From contig JAIUJO010000534.1 in assembly GCA_023846275.1 (NCBI GenBank), positions 191,001 through 255,000 of the forward strand: 64,000 bases of DNA. Reading direction: 5' to 3'. Positions 50,175 through 62,755 of this stretch are shown in pieces; the first letter of the stretch is position 1, and every line of letters begins with the position of its first letter. Source of the stretch: Vanilla planifolia. Taxonomy: Eukaryota; Streptophyta; Magnoliopsida; Asparagales; Orchidaceae. The position numbers were made by a program, and so were the translations under genes. The notes under the pieces are model-generated. The model was not told where the DNA came from and searched no databases. It saw only the letters and a program-made list of their open reading frames with translations.

Positions 50175-51365
50175 GAATCAAAATGAAAAATAATTGTGGT
50201 TATGTGACTATTATCTTGAAAGTAATGAATTATAATATATTCAAGTAATAATATTTTATTTGTATAAAATACATAACATATTACATAAATTGTTATTTTT
50301 TATAACATAGATATTAATAAATATGATTTTTGCTTTTATAATTCTATCATTCTCATAAATAAAAAATCTAATTATATGAAAAATATAAATAATATAAAGA
50401 AATAATAAAAATAGAGATAACTATTTTAAAAGAAGGAAAAAAACCATAGATTGATAAGTGTAAGATAAAGCGAAAAGTTTTAATATAGAGAGATGAAAAA
50501 TGATTTATTAAAGAGAAAAAGAAATAAGAGAGTGTAAAATAGTTAGAAAGAATAAATAAAAAATAAAAGAGAGGAAGAAATGAGAAAGTTAAAAAAATAA
50601 AAGAGTGAGAAAAAATAAATGAAGAATATAAGAAAATAAAGAATAAAGAGATAAGTTAGAGAAACATAATAACAAAGAAATGTAAATGATTGAAAATATG
50701 TTATGCAGAAAGATAAATAGAAAATAATGAAATAAATAATTTAATAAAGATAAAATTATAATAACGAAACTTATAATATTTATTAAATATAACAAATTAA
50801 ACATATATGATTTTCGTCATTTTTGAAATATAAAAACAATGGAGATTTATCTTTTTATTAGACTATTAGAAATATTTAAAGAGTATTTTCAACTATTAAT
50901 TTAATATTTAATTTTTTAAGTTTTAAAAAAAATAATTAAATAATTTGTAATATAATTATTAAATATATTTTTTTATTTGACATAAAAAGGGAAATAAATA
51001 TAAATATTATTTAATATTAGTGGAAAAATTTTTCATTTTTATTTTTGGGAACATAATATTATTTTATTTGAAAATATTATGCACACCATATATTTACTAT
51101 TATAAACTTAAATTATAGCTAATTTACTATAATTGAAATATATTATTTTGCTTAACATTAAAAAATTCAATTTATTATTTAGTTATATTATATAATAAGT
51201 CACATTTATTATTATATTAAATTGGTAATAATGTTATAATGTGGTTATTAAATACTGGTTACCAAATTTGCAAATATAAATTTTCTTAAGAATTCATTTC
51301 TTCCTATTTTGACATGTTATTAAAATTAATTATCACTCATTAAGAAAAAAAATGCTATAAAAAAT
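50175..51365 (-). repeat. Reverse B-to-C spacer
   Basis: Purine-rich tract at about 50390-50740. No gene is visible. Confidence 0.65.
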
Positions 51366-51395
51366 ATGTGCAACTCGAGAGCCAATGTTATAATG
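51366..51395 (-). pseudogene. 5S rRNA-like remnant, class B (B6r)
   Basis: About 30 bases: the 3' end gttgcac joined to a short 5' piece (cattataacattggctctcg). The rest is deleted at both sides of the join. Confidence 0.65.
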
Positions 51396-52589
51396 ATTAT
51401 TATAAATTATCATAGTTGTGTAATTGTTATCTTTATGATAATTAATATTTTCTAAAATAATCTAAATTATCAATTATATTTATATTTTTTTTTAAAAATA
51501 ATGTTTATCATAAAAATAATAATATATTCTAATATCAATATCTTATTTACATAAAATTAAGAAAACAATTACATAAGCTATTATTTTTGAAACACTCACA
51601 AATTTATGAGATTTTCTTTTAATAGATGATCATTCTTATAGATAAAAAATAAAATAAGTAAAAATATTAAAAACAAAAAATATAATTGTCATCAATATCA
51701 TATATTGAAATATGTAATAAGAGACGTTTCATATATAATATTAACTGATAGACAATAAAAGATAGTGGAGAAAGAAATAAAATTCAATGAAGGACAGAGA
51801 AAGTTACTAATGATAAGACTAAAATAAATTGAAATATAATAATACAAAAAGATGAGAGATTATTTATTGAAGGAGAAAAGAAAAAAGGGAACATATAAGA
51901 GATAAAAGGAAAAAATAGAAAAGTGAAAAAGAGATAAATAAGAAATAAAAAATGATAAAGAGGAGAGAGAAGTGAAGAGAATTATTAAGAGATAGGAAAT
52001 GAAGGGAAAATAAAGGTCAACAATAGAGTGGATAAAAAAGTGAAAGAATATGATTGACTTTAAGATAAAAACAAAAAATATAAGTAAAATAATTAAATAA
52101 AAATTAAATCTTAACAATCAAACTTATAATATTTATAAAATATAATAATTTAATCTTATACAACATTTAATAATAATAAAAATATAAAAAAATTATTTTA
52201 TTATTTTGCAATATTATAAATATTTAAAATCTATTTTGATAATTAATTTTATATGATTTTTTCACTAATTTTATGTAACATAATATTTATAAATTTAAAA
52301 AATTTAATACACAGCATATATATAATATTATAAATATAAACTAATTAAAATTTATTATAATTTATATAAGTTATTTTGCTATCTATAAAACATAAAAAAA
52401 CTTATTGTTTGATTATATTATATGATGTGTCATATTTATAATTACATAAAATTGATAATAATTTTATGAGGTTATTTTTAAAAATTCATGACAATTATGG
52501 TAATCATCAACTATCATTTCAAATAGTTTTTTTGCTTTATAATATGATGAAAATGTCGATAATTAAAAAAAGGCATACTATGAAAACAT
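51396..52589 (-). repeat. Reverse A-to-B spacer
   Basis: Purine-rich tract at about 51780-52090. No gene is visible. Confidence 0.65.
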
Positions 52590-52706
52590 ATGTGCAATAC
52601 TCAACGTTTAGAGAGGTTACAAATCCTAATACTATCATGACCCAAGCATGCTCAACTTTGGACTTTTAACCAGATCCAATGATAAACTGATACTGTGGTC
52701 GAACAA
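52590..52706 (-). pseudogene. 5S rRNA-like pseudogene, class A (A8r)
   Basis: A 117-base minus-strand segment with gaccacagtatcagtttatc, gttgagcatgcttgggtc and attgcac. Confidence 0.85.
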
Positions 52707-53394
52707 ATTTATAAAAGACAAAATACAATAAATATGTGATTTTTTTTTTGTAATGGTGATGAACTATTTTAAAAATTTCTTAAATTATCAAGCATATATA
52801 ACTATAATTAAAATTTATGCTTATTATATGTGTCATAATATATTATAATATTATTATTTTTATTTTGAAAAATTAATAAAAAATTACATAAACTATGATT
52901 TTGAAAAAAGTAAACATTAGTGAATGAAATTTTCTTCCTATATCTTTTTTTTCTTATGAGTTAAAAAAAAAATTACGTAATAAAAACTAATAATATGAAA
53001 CTATACAATAGGATAGATTTTTTAAATATTATTAAATGTTGGATGAAAAGTGGATAAAAAAAGTCAAAGATAATTATTCTACAAAAGAGAGTCATGAATT
53101 AATAGGACTAAAATAGAGAAGTAAATAATAATAGAGAGAGATGAGAGACAATTTAATGAAAATGAAAAAAAAAGAGAACATAAAAAATTAGAGAGAATAA
53201 ATACATAACTAATGGAGAGATAAATAATAAAGTAAAGAAGAATAGAAAAAATATGCCAAAAAGATTATAAAAAAATATGGAGAATGAAAGCAAATTAACA
53301 ACGTGATAATGTGTAAGAGAAACGATATAAAAAATTGTTAAACATTAAGATGAAAAGAAATGTGTCAGAAATAACTTAAAAAAACTTTACCATC
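52707..53394 (-). repeat. Reverse E-to-A spacer
   Basis: A upstream block, then a purine-rich tract at about 53060-53380. No gene is visible. Confidence 0.65.
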
Positions 53395-55021
53395 AGAAAT
53401 AAACAGGTCACCCTAGTGAGCCAAAATGGTTAATGGTAACTAGATGTGAACGAGTTCGACACATTATTAATTCAAAACGTTCTACTTTTCGATCGAGCAA
53501 AAAAAAAGTCTTAGCAATTCCATAACTAAAGAAATTTAGCCCAAATCGAAAATAAAAAAATTAAAAAAAGAAATTTAAGCCGCCTGCAGACTGCGTAGGT
53601 TCTCCGAGTCTGCAGCAATTAGAAAAAGAAAAACATTGAAGCCTACGTGTAGAAAGCTTCGGTTATTCGAGTCTGAAACTAATTACTACAGTCGAGCTAC
53701 TGATAAATCAGGCACCTAGACTACGAAATCAGGTAACCACAACTAATAAAATTCACAGCACGATTGGTTCTGTTGAAAAAAATAGCTATAAGACAAAAAG
53801 TCCGAAGCAAATGTGTTGTGTTGGACCAAAGAAACGAACTATTTGAACCCGTGGATTGCAGAATCGTGGGATTAATGTGCACCATCCTATAGCACATTTT
53901 CTTAATCAAACATTCACCGTCGTTGCTTATCATTTAAACGTCTTATTTTCTCGATGGTACGATCTGTATTGGTTCCGCACTACAGTTAAATGTTATCGTC
54001 CGATTTGGATTCTTATCTAATGGACAAGAGCAGTTTCATATTTGTGCAAGCGTAGATTCAATCAAATCCGTCTGCTATCTTTATTTTTGCTATTGAACGA
54101 TCCCGGACTGTTCTGATCGAATTGCTGTTGCGCAATGACTATTTTAGCACTTATTTTGAGCAGTTGGACCGTTTTTTATGTTTTTATTTTCCAATAAAAA
54201 CATTTATAAAGTGCCAAAAAATATTAAATGGGATGCTTGTTAACTGATTTCAGCTGTTAAAATGAAAATAAATAGCAGATCCTGTAGAAAAATAAGAAAA
54301 CATTTTTATGGATCCAAAGAAAAAAATATTTAAAACGTTAGCAACAAGTTTCTATAGCAGTTTTATATGCTAGTGTGTTGTTCACTTATCAAAGTCCTAA
54401 AATTCTTTTCATTTCAAATTAGCTAAATGATTAAATTTCTTTATTCATTAATTCATTTAAATGAGATACTTATGTCTCTTTAATGATTTCATCAAGCATA
54501 GCATTTTTGTTGTATTAATTTAAATTTTAGTTTGTTGAACATTTTTCTTTTTTTGCCATTTTTATTTCGATGCAGGGTTATTATAGCCAGTCGCGTTTAT
54601 TTCTGTGGAACACGATAGTAATCTGTCATTTGTCTCTTTGTTGTGAGCGTTTAGCCTACGCATCTTTTCTAAAAAGCTTATATTGCGTTTTGTATTTATT
54701 GTTTTTTCTTGATGTGGATATATGCTTGTTCTATATGTTGAACTTAAAAATCTATTTTGAATATTTTCAATTATTTTCCATTTTTCAATTACAGGACTTT
54801 CATAAAACTTAATATGTTTTTAAAATAAAATTAAATTTATATAACTTAAGTTTTATATGTTTTTTAAACATTATTAAAAATTAATATAAATGCTATATTA
54901 AAATATCTTATAATAAATAAATATTTTATTCATAGGAATTCACTACTCTTTTTGTGAGCCTCATTTCAATCGTCTTATTAAAATTACTTTTTTCATTAGA
55001 AAAAAATATTATGAAAAAAAT
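53395..55021 (-). repeat. E-tail module 8, minus orientation
   Basis: Complete tail on the minus strand with core at about 53395-54180. A 71-codon minus-strand frame (53721-53933) matches frames in modules 1 and 4, with HINPT and SCGYLIS-like pieces. This probably reflects nucleotide similarity, not selection on a protein. Confidence 0.78.
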
Positions 55022-55139
55022 ATGTGCAACAATTAGAATTCTCAAGATGTGACCCATCCAATTAATACTCTAGCCAAAAAATGCTTAATTTTAGAGTTTT
55101 AAAGGGTTGTTGTGCTATATTGCTCGTGTAGTGGCAAAT
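55022..55139 (-). pseudogene. 5S rRNA-like pseudogene, class E (E9r)
   Basis: A 118-base minus-strand segment with aactctaaaattaagc, tggatgggtcacatcttgag and gttgcac. Confidence 0.83.
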
Positions 55140-55649
55140 GCATGCAAAAAAAATCATAGTTGCCCAATCGTTGTTTTAAAAATAATGAAAAATTTAAAAG
55201 TTTTTAAATTAACAAGTAAATGCACTTCAAAAACTTTTCTTATGCTTATCATATTTATCATATTATATTATAGAATAAATATAATGTTTATTAAAATATT
55301 AATTAAATAAACTATTTTTTATAACTTAAATATTCTATCATAAGAATTTTTTAAATTTTATTATCATTCTAATAAATTAAAAAAAATTAAATTACTTAAT
55401 AAATAAGTATAAATAATAAAATATATAATTATTATAAATATTATATTTTAGATTGTGCAACATAATATTCTCTAAAATATTTGTAATTAATGAATTAAAA
55501 AAAAAAGAGAGAATATTTCTTTTAAAAGTTATTTTTAAAAACTAATTATGAAAATTTTCAATATTTATTATCTTTTATAACAATTTTTTCTTAAAATAAA
55601 ATATTATAAAAATTAATTATCAATAATAAGAAAAAGAAATGCTACAAAA
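55140..55649 (-). repeat. Reverse D-to-E spacer with internal deletion
   Basis: The polypyrimidine tract is almost gone. The join near 55510-55540 is the counterpart of the one near 1035-1050. Confidence 0.65.
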
Positions 55650-55767
55650 ATGTGCAACAAATGGAGTTCAAAGGAAGTCAACCATCATAATATTGTATTT
55701 TCTTGAACATGCTTAACTTTTGAGTTCTAATGAGATGGAGTGTTATGATATTGTTATGGTTGCACAT
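55650..55767 (-). pseudogene. 5S rRNA-like pseudogene, class D (D10r)
   Basis: A 118-base minus-strand segment with aaccataacaatatcataac, gttaagcatgttcaag, tgatggttgacttcc and gttgcac. Confidence 0.8.
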
Positions 55768-56080
55768 TCATGCAAAATACAAATAATCAAAATGGTGTGA
55801 TTTTTTAAAGATAATGTTTTCTAAATTTTCCTAAATTATCAAGCATATACACTTTTAAGTAACTTTATGCTTTTAAATTAGTCATAAAATATTATGACAT
55901 CAATATTTTCTTTATATAAAATAAAAAATAATTAAATAATAAATATTTTTTATAATATTCTAATTAATAAATATGAATGTATTTTATTATCATATTACTC
56001 TTTAAATAAATACTTAAATTATTTAAAAATAATGAAAAAAAAAATAAAAAAATTATTTTATAATAAATAATGTCAAAAAA
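55768..56080 (-). repeat. Reverse D upstream spacer
   Basis: Contains the reverse of the cttgataatttaggaaattt block. It ends at the third orientation switch near 56080, at gtcaaaaaagagttttataa. Confidence 0.65.
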
Positions 56081-56881
56081 GAGTTTTATAAACTATATAT
56101 ATTGTTTATATAATTTAAGATTTGATTTAAAGAATAATAGGATAATGAAATAAATTAATATATATTAATGTTAGTATTATAAAAAATATTTATTACGCAA
56201 TTTTTTTTTATTTTATATAAAAATATTGATATCATAATATATTATGACTTATATAAAAGCATAAAGTTTTTTTAGAAGTGTATATGCTTTATAATATATG
56301 AAATTTTAGAAACAGTGCATTACCTTAAAAAAATCGCAACAAATTGACATCAAAAATATTTATTACATATTTATTTATCTTTTCTATATTCTCTCTTTTT
56401 TTGCTCTTTATTAATCATCTCTATCTCGCTATATTATTTTTTTATTTTCTGGTTTCCTCTTATCAAATTACAATTTTTATTCTCTTATCGGATTGTTATC
56501 ACTATCTTTGTTATCTCTTTTTGAGCCTATTAATTACCAATATTTAAGAGAATATCATGTTGCACAATCTAAAATATAATATTTATGATAAAAATATATT
56601 TAATTTTTTTTATTTATTAAACAATTTATTTTTTTTTAATTTATATGAATGATGACAAAATTGAAAAAATTCTTATCATATAAAAACTAAGTTATTAAAA
56701 ATAATATTTTATTTTGTTTTGTTATTAATTAAAAACATTTATATTATAATATAATAAGACAAATATGTTAAGCATAAGAAAACTTTTTGAGGTACGTTTA
56801 CTTATCAATTTAAAAAAATTTTTAAATTGTTCATTATTCAAAAACAATGACTACACAACAACTATTTTTTTCTCTTGCATG
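56081..56881 (+). repeat. D spacer whose 5S copy is deleted
   Basis: The plus-oriented D upstream block ends at aaaaaaatcgcaac and joins at about 56345 to ttgacatcaaaaatatttat, then to a polypyrimidine tract at about 56390-56530. It is the counterpart, in opposite orientation, of 1-465. Confidence 0.7.
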
Positions 56882-56999
56882 CATTTACCCCACACCTACA
56901 TTATAGGACAAGATCCCATTAAAACTCCAAAGTTAAGTATGCTTATGCTTTAGTATTAATTGGATGGGTTACCTCTTGAGAATTCTAATTGTTGTACAT
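56882..56999 (+). pseudogene. 5S rRNA-like pseudogene, class E (E10)
   Basis: A 118-base ungapped segment with gatcccattaaaactcc, gttaagtatgcttatgc, ggatgggttacctcttgag and a 3' gttgtac, followed by a T-run. Confidence 0.86.
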
Positions 57000-58240
57000 A
57001 TTTTTTCATAATTATTTTTGCTCATGAGAAAAATTAATTTAAATAAGATGATTAATGTGAGGCTCACCAAAGGGATAGTGAATACGATCAAACTCTTATT
57101 CTTGATGAAATCATAAACGAGACATAAGTATCTCAATTAAATGAATTGAAGAATAAAGACAATTAGTCACTTGGCTTATTTGAAATGGAAAGAATTTAAG
57201 GAGTTTGATTAGTAAATGGCACATCAGCATATAAAAACGACAACGGAAATGAACTGCTAGTGTTTTTGATATTTTTTCTTTCAATTAAATAAAAATGTTT
57301 TCTTATTTTTCAACTAGAATCTACTATTTATTTTAATTTTTAACGGCTAAAAGCAGTTACCAAACACCCCATTTAGTGTTGAATTTCTGGACGTTTTATA
57401 AATATTTTATTTGGGAAATAAAAAAATAAAAAAAACTCTCAAACTACTCGGAATAACTGCTAAAATAGCGGTTGTGTAGTAGCCAGTCGTTTGGAACGAT
57501 CCGGAACTGTTCGATTACGAAAACTGTATGATCGGACAGATTAGATCAAATCTGCAACTTCATAAATGTGAAATTGATCGGGTACGTTAGATAAGAATCA
57601 TGATCTGACGACAATATTTAATTGTCGAGCAGAAGTAATACAGAACGTGCGATCACAACGTAATGCGAAAGGACGATTGAATAAATTAGACGTTCAAATG
57701 ATACGCAACGGTGGTGTGTTTGATTGCGAAAGTCCACCATCGGATGCTGCCATTGATCCCTCAATTCTGCAATTCATGGGTTCGAATAGTTAGTTTATTC
57801 CTTCCCAATTCGCATATTTTTTTCGGACTTTTCGGCTTATCGCTATTTTTTTCAACAGCAAGTAACATGTCGTGAATTTAATTAGCACTACTTTCCAGAT
57901 TTTGGATTATAGTAGCTCAATCTTTCAGTCACCCATTGCATTAATTGCCACAGGCTCGTGTATTCAATGCTGTCTATGGGCAGGCTTCAATTTTTTTGTG
58001 AATTTTTTGATTCGCAATTCGGCTTCATTTATTCAGTTCTTCGAATTGCTAAATTGCATTTCATTATGATTGCCTATGCATTTGAGGCAGGCTGCTTTCA
58101 TTTATTTTATTGAGTTGTTGAGTCCTTTTTATTTTCTCGGTGTAAAAATGCAAAGTTTTGAATTAATTATGTGTGGAACCTATTCAGATCTAGTTACCAT
58201 TAATCGTTTCGGTTCACTGAGGTGACCGATTAATTTTTAC
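57000..58240 (+). repeat. E-tail module 9, partly deleted
   Basis: About 400 bases of the 5' part are missing (join near 57083). The G+C-richer core at about 57430-58230 keeps gggttcgaatag but has lost part of the ggcttcaat repeats. Confidence 0.75.
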
Positions 58241-58805
58241 AATTAATCTTTTCTCTCACTCATTTATCACGCTCTTATTTGTGTTTTCATTTTTCATATT
58301 TTTTATATTCTTTTTGTTCTATTTTCTTTTTCTATTCTTCTCTACATACTTATTTATCTCTCTCACTTATTTATTCTCTCTATCTTTTATATACACCTAC
58401 TTTTTTAGTCTTCATTAAATCGTCTCTCATCTCTCTCTATTTTTATTTTCCTTTCCATTTTGCTCTTATAAATTCATGATTTTCTCCGTTTTACAGAATA
58501 ACTACCTACATTGTATAGTTTAATATAATTAGTTTTACCACAGTTTATGTTTTAAACTATAAGAAATTAACATAGTGGAACAAAATTTCATTCACCAATG
58601 TTTACTTTTTAAAAACAATAGTTTATGTAATTTTTTATTATTTTTTAAAAACTAAAATAATAATATTATAATATATTATGACACATGTAATAAGTATAAA
58701 TTTTAATTTAAACTGTATATGCCTGATAATTTAACAAATTTTCGAAATTGATCTTTACCACCACAAAAATAATCACAAAATTATTGTATTTTGTTTTTTA
58801 TAAAT
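58241..58805 (+). repeat. E-to-A spacer with polypyrimidine tract
   Basis: T/C-rich tract at about 58245-58490 followed by the A upstream block. No gene is visible. Confidence 0.65.
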
Positions 58806-58922
58806 ATATTCGACCATACTAGCATTTTACCATTGTATCTTACCAAAACTCCAAAGTTAAGCCAGCTTTGGTGATAGTAGTATTGGGATTAGTAACCACT
58901 CTAAACATCCAGTAATGCACAT
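58806..58922 (+). pseudogene. 5S rRNA-like pseudogene, class A (A9)
   Basis: A 117-base segment with gaccatactagcattttacc, aactccaaagttaagccagc, gggattagtaacc and atgcac. Confidence 0.84.
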
Positions 58923-60024
58923 ACGTTTTTTAAGCATTCCTTTTTTAAATTATCAATATTTTCATAAAATTATAACGTAAAAAATATAATTTTAAATGAT
59001 TATTTTATATAATTATCAAGTTTACATAATTATAAATACGACACATCATATAATTTAATAAAATAACAATTTTAATTTAGTTAAATATTTAGCGAAATAA
59101 CTTATATCAATTATATTAAATTTGAATTAATTTTTATTTATAATAATATATATATTGTTTATTAATTTTTCAAATATATAAATAAAACATTAGAGAAAAT
59201 TGGAGAAAAAAATAATATAAATTTAATAATCAAAATAGATTTTGAATATTTGTAATATTCTATAGTAACAAAATTTTGTTAATATTTTTATTACTATTAA
59301 ATATTATATAAGATTAAATTATTATATTTTATAAAGATTATAATTTTAATAATTAAGATTTAACTTTTGTTCAATTATTTTACATATGTTTTTTCTCTTT
59401 ATTTTAATTTCAATCATATTTTATCACTTCTTTCTCTACTTTATTGTTAATCTTTATTTTCTCTTCATTTTCTATCTCTTAAAAATTTTCTTCTCTTCTC
59501 TCTCTGCTCTTTGATTTTTTTTATTTTTTATTTCTCTCTTTTACAATTTTTTACGCTTTATCACTTTCATGTTCCCTTTTTTTCTCCTTCATTAAATAAT
59601 CTCTCATCTTTTTACGTTATTGTATTTTACTTTGTTTTACTCTTATCAATTCATAACTTTCTCTCTCATAGAATTTTTATTTCTTTCTCCATCAATTAAT
59701 AATATAGACATCTCATACTATGTAGTTCAATACGTAATATTAATGATAATTATATTTTTTGAATTTTTTTTATCTATAACAATGATAATCTATTGAAAGA
59801 AAATCTCATGTATTCATGTCGACAATTTCAAAAATAATAGTTTATGTAATTAATTTCTTAATTTTACTTAAATAACATATTGATGTTAGAATACATTAGT
59901 ATATATATGATAAGCATAACTTTTTAAAAAATGTGAAATAATTGATAATTTACATTATTTTAAAAATAAATTATTATCATCAAGATAATAATTAAACAAC
60001 TACGATTATTTCTCATCTTTATTC
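58923..60024 (+). repeat. A spacer joined to C upstream, lacking a B copy
   Basis: Polypyrimidine tract at about 59390-59690. The B-type upstream block (aagataataattaaacaac) runs directly into a C 5S copy, so the exchange point lies in homologous sequence just before the 5S. It differs from the 12075-type fusion. Confidence 0.6.
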
Positions 60025-60138
60025 AGATTCAACCACACCACTATCATAGCACTGCATTACATTAGTATTGCAAAGTTAAGTTTACTTGGTTGAGAATAAT
60101 TTCTAGATGGGTGTTCACTTGAAAGTTTAGTTACATAT
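60025..60138 (+). pseudogene. 5S rRNA-like pseudogene, class C (C7)
   Basis: A 114-base segment with aaccacaccactatcatagc, gttaagtttacttgg, gatgggtgttcacttgaaag and gttacat. It is the class C copy with the best box C-like gatgggtg. Confidence 0.8.
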
Positions 60139-61354
60139 ATTTTTTCATCGTATTATTTTTTGTAATGAATAAAAAATTATTTTAATAACATGTGAATTTT
60201 AAAAATTTAAATGATTATAAATTATGGTTTATATATTCTATTTTAGCATGTAACTACAAATAACAACTTTTAATATTTTTTATTAAAAACATAATAAATC
60301 AGAATTAATTTATGTTTCTAATAACATATATGTTATGTACAAAACTTTTTAAATATAGTAATATTAAATTAATAAATATTCGAAATCTAAGCTAAAATCA
60401 TTAGTATTAAATATTATTTATTTTTAGTAGCTATATTATATCAAATAAAGGTAATATATTAGAATAATTATAAAATAGGTTATTTAATTCATTTTTTAAT
60501 TTAAAGTGTATAAAATAAATTTTAAATTAATAGTCAAAATAATTTTTAAATATTTGTAATAATTGGAAATAATAATTAACCTAAAATTGTTTTTATTTTT
60601 TTTTATTATTAAATATTATATATGATTAAATTTTAATATTTAATAAATTTAATAACTTTAATTATTAATGTTTTATTTTTATTTAATTTTTTCTATTTAT
60701 CTCAATGTCTGTCAAATTCTCTCAATTTCTTCACCCTCTTTTTATCATTTTCTTTTTTCTCTCTTCATTCTTTATCTTTTAATTTTCTTGGATGCTCTCA
60801 CTTAATTATACATCCCATTTTTCTTATTCTCTCTATTTGAATTTTTTATTTGTTATCTTTATCTCTTTTATGTCAATTTTTTCTCTTTCTTATTCATTAA
60901 ATTATCTCTCTTCTTTCTATATTATTATTTTCCCATCTATTTTTATCTTATTAATCTATGACTTTCTCTTTTATATAAACAGTTATAGCCATCTTTATTA
61001 TCTCATTTTGAACTCATCATTTAATAATATTTAATAAATACCATTTTCAACATAGTCTATTATAAAATATTTATTATAAATTTATATTTTGTTATTTATA
61101 CTTATTATATAATTTATATCTTTTAAAGAATGATATGATAATGAAATAAATTCATATGTAATAATATTAATATTATAAAAAATAATTATTATTTAATTAT
61201 TTAAATATTTTATATAAAAAATATTGATATCATAATATTTTATGACATTTATAAAAGCACAAAGTTTATTTAAAAGTATATGCTTAATAATTTAGAAAAT
61301 TTTAGAAATAGTTTGTTAACTTAAAAAAATCAAAGAACTTTGTTTTTTTAATGA
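60139..61354 (+). repeat. C-to-D spacer
   Basis: A+T-rich spacer with a polypyrimidine tract at about 60690-61010. No gene is visible. Confidence 0.65.
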
Positions 61355-61472
61355 ATGTCTAACCAAATCACCATCATAACACTCGATATCATTCGAACTC
61401 AAAAGTTGAGAATGCTTAGAAAAACATAGTAATATGATTGTTGACCTCTTTTAAACTCCCTTTGTTGCATAT
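61355..61472 (+). pseudogene. 5S rRNA-like pseudogene, class D (D11)
   Basis: A 118-base segment with aaccaaatcaccatcataac, actcgatatcattcgaactc, gttgagaatgcttag and gttgcat. Confidence 0.8.
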
Positions 61473-62643
61473 TCTTTTCATGACATTCTTTTTTTAAATT
61501 ATTGATAATTAATTTTTATAATAGTCTAATTTTATGAAAAAAAATATTTATAAAAGATAATTTAAAATTAAAAAATTTTTAACTAGTTTTTAAAACTAAC
61601 TTTAAAACAGTATTAATAATTTAATATAATAATGAATATGACATTTTATATGATATAATTAAATATTAACTTTAATTTATTTTAATATTAAGAGAAGTAA
61701 ATTATATTAGTTATAATAAATTAAAATTAATTTATGTTTATAATGTTATGTAGATGGTGTCTGTCAAATGTTTTAATATAGAAATATTATGTTATGGAAT
61801 ATCAGCAACAAAAATAATATTTTAATGATTATCAAAAAATTTTAAACATTTGCAATATTCTAATATGACAATAAATCTCAAATATTTTTTATGTTTTATT
61901 ATTATTAAATATTATGTATAATTAATGTATTATTAGTTTAATAATTTAGATTTAACTTTTAATTAATTTTGTTTTCTAATCTCTTTTCTTTCTCTCAATT
62001 TCTCTAACATTCTCTTACTTTTCTCTTTGCTTTCATCATTCTCTTTTTTACATCTTTATTACATATTTGCAAATTTTTTTGTACTTTCTCTCTCTATTAT
62101 AATTTTATTCTTTTTTATTTCACTCTTTTATATTTTTTATTTATTTTTTTATCTTTTCTATATAATCTATTTACTTTTGTTCTTTATTAAAGCGTCTCAA
62201 TCTCTCTATATTACTTTTTTATGTTTTAGTTTCTACTTATTAAACTATGACTTTTACTCCCATATAAGATACCTATCTCTATCTTTATTATCACTTTTTG
62301 AGCTCATTAATAGCTAATATTTAAGAAAATATTATGTTGCAAAATATTTATAATAAATGTATACTTTATTATTTACATTGATAGACTAATTTAATTTTTA
62401 TATTTAAAAGAATGATATTAAAATTAAAAAATTCTAATGAAACAATATTTTTGTTATAAAAATAGTAGTTTATTTAATTATTTTTTTATTAAAATAAAAC
62501 ATTTATATTATATTATAATAGGACAAATATGATAAGCATAAGAAAAATTTTTGATTTACATTTACATGTAAATTTAAAAACTTTTTTAAATTGTTCATTT
62601 TTTTTAAAGCAACGATTACGCAAACTGGGATTTTTTTGCATGC
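61473..62643 (+). repeat. D-to-E spacer
   Basis: A+T-rich spacer with a polypyrimidine tract at about 61975-62300. No gene is visible. Confidence 0.65.
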
Positions 62644-62755
62644 ATTTGTGACCATACCATCATTTTAGGACTAGATCCCATTAAAACTCGAAAGTTAATC
62701 ATGCTAGAGTATTAATTAGATGGGTCACCACTTGAGAATTCCAATTGTTGCACAT
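62644..62755 (+). pseudogene. 5S rRNA-like pseudogene, class E (E11)
   Basis: Segment of 112 bases with gaccataccatcattttagg, gatcccattaaaactcg, gatgggtcaccacttgag and gttgcac. About six bases after the A-box are missing. Confidence 0.85.
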
